DNA of 64,000 nt. Origin: Ligustrum vulgare. Taxonomy: Eukaryota > Streptophyta > Magnoliopsida > Lamiales > Oleaceae. The notes beneath the pieces were generated by a model. The model ran no database searches. It was not told where the DNA came from and was given only the letters and a program-made list of their open reading frames with translations. Below, piece after piece: positions 57,942-64,000 of the stretch. The position numbers and the translations under genes were made by a program. How positions within the stretch are numbered: the first letter of the stretch is position 1; every line of letters begins with the position of its first letter. Location of the stretch: contig OY743171.1 in assembly GCA_963555705.1 (NCBI GenBank), positions 14,941,352-15,005,351 on the forward strand, given 5' to 3'.

Positions 57942-58489
57942 AATGAGATTATCTAATATGGTGGCTTAAGATAGCTGTTAGAATGTGTCATACATCTGCT
58001 CTTGCACTGTGCAAAGAGGAACTCTGAATGTTAGTTATGTATATTGTTTAAGCCATTCCAGACTTGTATACATACTTATAGCCATTTTACCTTGGTGTTG
58101 CTGTGGAATTGAGAGATGCGCAGAATTTGCATTGGTAACCGGCCTTAGTTGCATTTGATACCCTATTGCTTTTGTTGCTAGATAGATACCAGAACGAAGG
58201 CAAATCGAACAGAAGCTTTAACTTTTATCCGAAAGTATTTTTGCTGCAGTAAGTGTACTTCTATAAATATTATGTACAAATGACTGTTAAACAAAAAGGA
58301 ATTCCTTCCCATGAGCAGTAAAATTGGAATATCTCTGATTTCTATATACTTATTTTGCGTTGGAAGAGAGAGTAACAATGGTATTAGCATAAAATAAGGC
58401 TTCATTGGTGTCATTTCATTCAATAAATTTTATAATGTATTTTTAGTGGGAGTTAGGAAAGAATTTGAGACTATTTTTTTAAGTTTTAT
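57942..58489. other. No supported gene
   Basis: Nothing recognisable. Confidence 0.35.
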
Positions 58490-59896
58490 TGATACGCTCC
58501 GCAAGTGCACGGGTCGCGCAAGTAATAAAGTGGACGTGAGTCCAAGTATCGATCCCACAGAGATTGTATTAAATTGTATTTTAGACTATTTCCTTAACCG
58601 GAACAAGGAATTTGTTTGAGTTTGAAAATTTTGTTTTTGAAAATTAAAATTAAGATTAAACTAAAAATAAGATAATTTGATTTGTTAAAACTTATAAAAG
58701 CAAACGCATTAGAATTATGAATCCATTTTAACCAAATCATCCATATATTTAACCAAATCATTTAAAGACAACTTATGGGGTTTTGAATATCCATGTTCCT
58801 AAAATGTTTTAAGTCCTCTTTCGAGCGATGCATAAAAATCTATCTCTAAATGTCAATTGACTATATTTCTATGACAATTAACCAATTAGAAAAGTATTAA
58901 AGGTCAATGAACACTATATAGGATAACACAAAGCATAGGGATATATTTCTATCCCCTATCGGACTTTGTGGCAATTAAATAGCTTCTAATGAAATCCTAC
59001 TCTTTCGAACATAGAAAATCATGAAGACAATCACGCAAAAGCTGGCCAAACAATTGCATGATAATAAAGGCACTTATTTAATTGCATCAAACTCATAAAC
59101 TGCATATATTAAATAATTGGTAAAAATATGGAATCAAATAGTTAAAACTTCATCACAATTCTAACACAAGATTTCTAGCCTAAAAACATGATAAAAGATA
59201 AATTACAACTATGATAATTGGAGTTCATCACCCTTTTCACCATGTTGTAGAAGAATCTTCAATCATGTGTCAGTTGGTTCCTTGAAAGTTCGACAGCCCT
59301 TCGGGATCACCTTTGACAAGTTTGGAACCCCTCATCTCGTGCCTTATGCCCTGTATTTATAGATTTCTACAGAGCCTAGGTTAATTGAGGAGAAAAACTG
59401 ATGAATTCCGTGCAAAAAGCCCAGCTGCGGCCCAGTCGAATAACCATGCGACCGCACGGTTCAAATATGCGCGATCGCACGACGCTGCAAGTAAGTTTCA
59501 GTCGCTGATTTTTTTGGCCGTGCGACCACACGGTATTATGGTTTAAGGCAATTTCTAACTTTTAAATGTTACAAGTTGGTCCCTGTCTTTTAATTGCACA
59601 GCAAGTCCACCAACTTCTGATTGTTGCAATTTAGCCCTTGAACTTCTGATTTCTTCCAAATTTGATTTCTTCTTCCAATTGGCTCTTTAATTAACTGTAT
59701 CAATTCTTGATTTGCTCACTTTGGATCCTTTATCATCCAAATGACTTTTTCTTGCTTCATTTACTTTGTTTTCTCGTCTTTGGGGTTTTTCCTGAAATAC
59801 AAACAATACTAACTAAATAAATAGCAAATATTCTTAAAAAAAACGCATAAAATCCTACTCTTAGGATAGAAATAAGTGTATAAAATACACTTATCA
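58490..59896 (-). repeat. Gypsy 3' LTR (1407 bp)
   Basis: Starts TGATACGCTCCGCAAGTGC and ends ACACTTATCA, TG/CA bounded, next to a polypurine tract that places the element on the minus strand. The right end carries the inverted repeat ATAAGTGTATaaaATACACTTAT. The probable solo LTR at 22533-23675 belongs to the same family. The partner LTR is not in the window. Confidence 0.8.
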
Positions 59897-59909
59897 ACAC
59901 CCCCAAACT
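59897..59909 (-). other. Polypurine tract of the minus-strand gypsy element
   Basis: On the minus strand AGTTTGGGGGTGT lies directly before the LTR start TGATAAGTG. Similar cacccccaaact words recur near 60906 and 61303 and a weaker one near 61588, so the 3' region contains several tract-like copies. Confidence 0.75.
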
Positions 59910-61550
59910 AGAACTATTGTTCGTCATCGAATAAAAATAAAACTAAACTATAAAAATAAAAATGCAAATAAACAATATTTTTGTTTTTGTTAACTCACTT
60001 ACAATATGCTTCAACAGTCCAAATTGACTAATCACTTTAGAAAAATAAATATGAACAACATAAAATATTTTCATTGTGTGCGTGTGAATAGCCAAAATCA
60101 AATGCGAACTTATGCAAAAATAAACTTGACAATGTATGACTTTTTATGCAAGAGTTAGCCCGAATCTCATGTGGTCAACAATGATTTTCTTTTGATTTTC
60201 CTTACCCTCTCATGGATGATCATAACCTTATTACTTTTCTCTTATATCCCAAGGTCTTTCCTATTGATGTGGTTTCCAAATATGTATAAATTACATTTTT
60301 CCATACAAGGCAGTTAGGACTAGAGAAGTATGCACGACAGACCAAAAATAATTAACAAAGTGTTAGGAATTTCAATCAACGAAGCTTATACCATTTTTCT
60401 TTCATATGGACGACTTTTTCTTTTAGTGTCCTTGTCTTTTACCATCTTTGTGCAATACTTTTCATACTTGCTTTCTATATGACCTCTGTAGCGAGCTTTA
60501 GGTCGGCAGCTCTCAACTCAGTTGAGCTTAGGGTACCAGGTTCGGAGAACCCCTCAGACTTAATTACCCGAGTCATAAAGGCTTAAACAGAAAAGTTAAA
60601 GATGTTTTAACGTCTTATGTGTAAGTCCACTCTCCGTACTTGCTTTCTAGTTGACCCTGTAGCGAGTTTTAGGTCGGCAGCTCCCAACTCAGTTGAGCTT
60701 AGGGTACCAGGTTCAGAGAACCCCTCAGACTTACTTGCTCGAGTCAAAAAGGCATTTGAAGAGTAGAATAAGACCTTCAGCATTTTTTTGTTTTTAAACT
60801 GGTTATTATGGTTTATACTTGTTGATCAAAACCCCTTACACTAAAGATGCAAAATTAAAACTTCAAGTCTTAAATCCATCAATGCATACTCATACTAACC
60901 TTCCCACCCCCAAACTGCTTCTTAAGCAGTTTGGTTCTACATTCAGGTCGGGATCTAATTACTTAAGGCTTGGGATTTTTAAGTCAATTCTATAGTCAAA
61001 GTGCACAAATTTACCCCACAAGTATCAAGTATCTCCCTACACAAGTCATTATTTGAAATTGGCTATGTGCTCAAATTTGATGAAAGTATTATATGGATGA
61101 AAGATTTAATAAAATCAAGTTCACACGTTGTCCAAATTTCTAACGAAAGCACAAAAGTTAATTCAAATTATATCACAAGCAATAAATAAATCAACAAAAA
61201 TTTTCAAATTTTTTTTTCACTTTTTATGATTTTTCCAATTTTTCAATTTTTTTTTTTAAACACCAAAATCGAATGAATGTGTACATGAAGCACATGAATG
61301 AGCCCACCCCCAAACTAAAACTATGCATTGTCCTCAATGTATTCAAAGCAAATAATTAAATAAAAGTACAAAATAATAAAGAGGGTGTTATGTACTTCCC
61401 AGGTTTGGAGTGGTGGTGTTCTCAATTTTAAGCTTTGATCTTCAGGTAGCTTGGATGATTCGACCCCTTTCTTAGTTTTCCAAGTTTGGCTCCAAGTGTC
61501 TCACGATGATATTTTTCTTGCAAACAAGAGTTTTTTATCATTAGAAGCAT
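59910..61550 (-). mobile_element. 3' untranslated region of the minus-strand gypsy element
   Basis: Non-coding in both directions as far as I can tell. It holds repeated tract-like words and a 172-bp tandem repeat. Coding would be expected further right on the minus strand, but from about 61.7 kb the sequence is a + strand element, so the minus-strand element is probably truncated there. Confidence 0.5.
60467..60790. repeat. Tandem repeat, 172-bp period, two copies
   Basis: CTTGCTTTCTA, GTAGCGAG, TTTAGGTCGGCAGCT, CAACTCAGTTGAGCTTAGGG, TACCAGGTTC and AGAACCCCTCAGACTTA occur in both copies (from 60467 and from 60639), with few differences. Each copy contains the palindrome CTCAACTCAGTTGAG or a one-base variant. 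Confidence 0.92.
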
Positions 61551-61711
61551 GAATATCATATAGGATCTAAAACAAATAAACACGACACACCCAAACTAGA
61601 ACTTAGAAAAATTTTGAAAATTTTGAAATATGGTCGACCACTGATTTTCAGCCCTTGACATCGCCTTGAAAAAGTGAAAATTTCCCGTGACATGTCCCGA
61701 GCAAATATCCG

Positions 61712-62041
61712 TTGATGATCAAAGGAGGACCGATGACTCGATTGCAAACGAAGAAGGCCAACGAAGCAATGGACAAGCTAGTACAAGAAACAATGGCCAA
61801 AACAATCTTCGTGTCATCAAAAGAAGTATGTTCCATGTTGGAACCTAGCCAAGACGACGAGTGGATCAACCTCATTCAAGTCGTCGAAGGAGAAGAGGAA
61901 TTATTGCATTTACGGCAGCAAGCCTTGGAGACTCACGGCCATAACGAGCTTACTGAAGAAAAACTGGAATTTCAAGAAAACAAAGTTATGGCCGTTAACT
62001 TGGGAAGTCATGGCCGTAACGGGGCCTCGGATCGGAATTGA
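61712..62041 (+). pseudogene. Gypsy pol C-terminus, GPMTR motif
   Basis: The frame encodes GGPMTRLQTKKANEAMDKLV followed by an acidic Glu/Gln-rich tail. GPMTRARAKK..EAL..L is a conserved motif at the C-terminal end of many plant gypsy polyproteins, after integrase. The integrase itself is not found upstream, so this is a 3' fragment. The tail reads through ACGGCC repeats (HGHNELTE, SHGRNGAS). Confidence 0.6.
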
Positions 62042-62225
62042 AATTGCGAGGAATTGGAATTACGACAGTAAATGCTGGAAGTCACGGCCGTAATGAAGTC
62101 ACTGCTCAAAAACTAAATTTGGGAATTTTAGACTTACGGCCTTAAGTCATGGTGTCACGGCCGAAAGTGTGAACCAGAAATTCAGTTACGGCCGTAAAGG
62201 AAGTAGTCACCGCCGTAACTATCAA
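61930..62225. repeat. Interspersed CACGGCCGTAAC motif
   Basis: About eight variants of CACGGCCGTAAC occur near 61936, 61989, 62008, 62083, 62143, 62157, 62185 and 62210. The core ACGGCCGT is a palindrome. The spacing is irregular. Confidence 0.8.
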
Positions 62226-62660
62226 GACACGTGAAAATCCTTATTTTTTTGTTATTTTTATTTCTTTCCATATTTGAGCAATTTCTTTCCTAGTTGAATT
62301 AGGACTCCTAAAGCCAGATTTGACCCTTTTTAAAGGGATGTAATTTTCATTATTAGGTTAGACTATTTTGATATTATTATTGTGAGGCATATTGCTTTCA
62401 AACTCTATTCTTCATTGAATACAATTCAAACTTACGAGTTAATCTTGTTTGTTCAAATCTCAGTGAGAATTAATATTGTTTGTGATCAAGAGGTCCGTAT
62501 ATCCCGGTGATTGTATTGGTTGCTTGATTCAATTAATTTTAATTGGATCCATAAATCATGGTTCTTTGGCGTTCTTGGGTCGATTCAATATTTTGTGGGT
62601 TGCGTAGCTACAATTGCTACGTGGTTTGCATCACTTTTGATTTACTCAATAAAGGATGTG
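62226..62660 (+). repeat. Probable gypsy LTR downstream region
   Basis: Following the pol C-terminus, GGGATGTAATTTTCATTATT, TTCATTGAATACAATTC and AAATCTCAGTGAGAATT resemble R/U5 regions of plant gypsy LTRs. The boundaries are not defined. Confidence 0.35.
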
Positions 62661-63399
62661 GTTTTGGTTAAGTCCAACCCATTATTCAGAAGTATCTGAT
62701 ACTTAATAATGAGAAACATATCTACCAGTAAGTAGCCTTGAGTGACTCGACAAGCAACATCGATAGTCGACTCTGGTTTTTCATTATAACAACGAAAAGC
62801 ATATGATTTAATATAATTTTTAAGTGAGGGGTTTGGTCTCATCATTCCTATGTATAATAACTAACATTCATCATGCAATTAATCATACATATAATAATAT
62901 TGTGGATGATTATGGACGATATCTATCTAGTCTTCTCGAGCCATAAAGAAGACTAGTTGGTCAATTCCTAGGGGACATTGCATTTGATCATCGAATGTTA
63001 AATGCAATAATCTCCATCTGCTGCTGCAACCTGTATCATATACTAGTTGTCTTCTTGTGGCCAACTCCAACATGTATCCTTTACTAGTTGACACGTAGGA
63101 CTGTATCAAAGGATGTGCAGGCCCATATCTACAAACTAGAGCTCGCAGACCCAAATAAATAAATTAAATAATAGGCATGCAGGCCCAATTAAATAATAAC
63201 AGGCTCGCAAGCCTAACCAACAAAGCAGAATAAATTAACCATACATTCAACCAATCACATGGTCGAGTCCATAATCACGCACTAAATACACATTCATCAT
63301 ATAAATGTAATATAATATAATATAATATCTAGTATTATATGAACAAATTTCAATTTTCTAGCAATCTAGGTCGGTTAAGCTATTTTAGAGGAAACGGAT
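62661..63399. other. No supported gene
   Basis: Contains repeated phrases such as actagttg and gcaggccca / gcaagcct. The frames at 62642-62845 and 62927-63154 show no domain. Confidence 0.35.
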
Positions 63400-64000
63400 C
63401 GAAACAATAATTAATTAATCAAATTAATTAACTAACTTTAGTTAGCGGGTCTTATTTAATTAAAATCACATTTTAATCAAATACCAAATTAGAGTCCAAC
63501 TCTAATTCCAAAAGAGACAAATTAGGATAAAACTCCTAAAATAAAATGAAATTCAATTTAGTAATTAATTAATCAAATTAATCAATTACTTTAATTGACG
63601 GGTTTATTTAATTAAAATCAAATTTTAATTAAATAGCAAATTAGAGTCTAACTCAAATTTCTAGATTCAAGGGCTAATTGAATTTAGGATAAAATCCTAA
63701 ATAAGATTTAATTAATAATCAATTAAACGAATTAACTAATTATTAAATCGAATTTAATTAAAATCAAATTTTATTCAAACACCAAATTAGAGTCCAAACT
63801 CTAATTCTTAAATTAGGGCAAATTGAATTAACATTTTAATTTAGGATAAAACTCCTAAATAAAATAAAATTCAATTTAGGGTCAAAATTATATATTTTGT
63901 TAAAATCCAATTTTAACAATAATTTAAAAGTCGTGAATTTTAAAATATAATTTTAACAAAATTAAATTTTGGTCTAAATTGAAAATTAGGTCAAATCCAT
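63400..64000. repeat. AT-rich tandem array, about 150-bp period
   Basis: The block TTAATTAAAATCAAATTTTA, ATCAAATACCAAATTAGAGT, CCAACTCTAATT and GGATAAAACTCCTAAA recurs, anchored at 63484, 63636 and 63782, with partial copies beyond. The copies are diverged, with indels. The array continues past the window end. Confidence 0.85.

Overview
The window is repeat-rich plant nuclear DNA. Evidence for a plant: Ty1/copia and Ty3/gypsy elements of plant type, a CACTA terminus, Mutator-like and hAT-like elements with intact target-site duplications (TSDs), and a nuclear insertion built from three separate plastid segments (ycf1, the trnA-UGC intron, psaA). The sequence is very AT-rich between elements. 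I found no host protein gene, rRNA, tRNA gene or CRISPR array that I can support. Nearly all recognisable coding sequence is broken retrotransposon gag/pol. The species cannot be named from this sequence.

Layout. 1-611: one end of a CACTA transposon. 1330-2960: truncated copia (probable LTR plus gag, + strand). 5463-11721: a copia element on the minus strand with two 804-bp LTRs, an initiator-Met primer site and a full but broken gag-pol. 13.4-17.4 kb: several related MITE-like elements in AT-rich DNA. 17.4-21.2 kb: microsatellites and no gene. 21205-31479: a decayed Tat-type gypsy element on the minus strand with diverged LTRs, gag, protease, RT, RNase H, integrase, a 57-59 bp tandem array behind integrase, and an antisense ORF remnant. 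That element is interrupted by a probable solo LTR (22533-23675) and by the plastid mosaic (28928-29572).

30745-40620: a nearly perfect 4.94-kb tandem duplication covering the gypsy 5' end and its flank. 42309-48374: a decayed copia element on the + strand, inserted in a MITE. Its gag region holds an array of near-palindromic units with 11 exact TTCnnGAA sites, which is the strongest candidate for something undescribed. The array is itself interrupted by a poly(A) retroposon with a 14-bp TSD. 48.8-49.7 kb: a diverged 475-bp tandem duplication. 50982-53289: a 2.3-kb solo LTR with TSD CAATA. 53388-54859: a Mutator-like foldback element with arms of about 715 bp and 9-bp TSD TTAAAATAT. 55060-55713 and 57759-57933: hAT-like elements with 8-bp TSDs. 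58490-61550: the 3' LTR, polypurine tract and 3' region of a minus-strand gypsy element. 61.7-62.66 kb: the 3' end of a + strand gypsy element. 63.4-64.0 kb: an AT-rich tandem array with a period of about 150 bp, running off the window.

The genes do not work together as a pathway. The region records nested insertions: host DNA, then gypsy and copia elements, then plastid DNA, solo LTRs, MITEs and retroposons inside them, and last a very recent local tandem duplication. All positions and comparisons were made by eye. LTR and MITE edges without a TSD are approximate.
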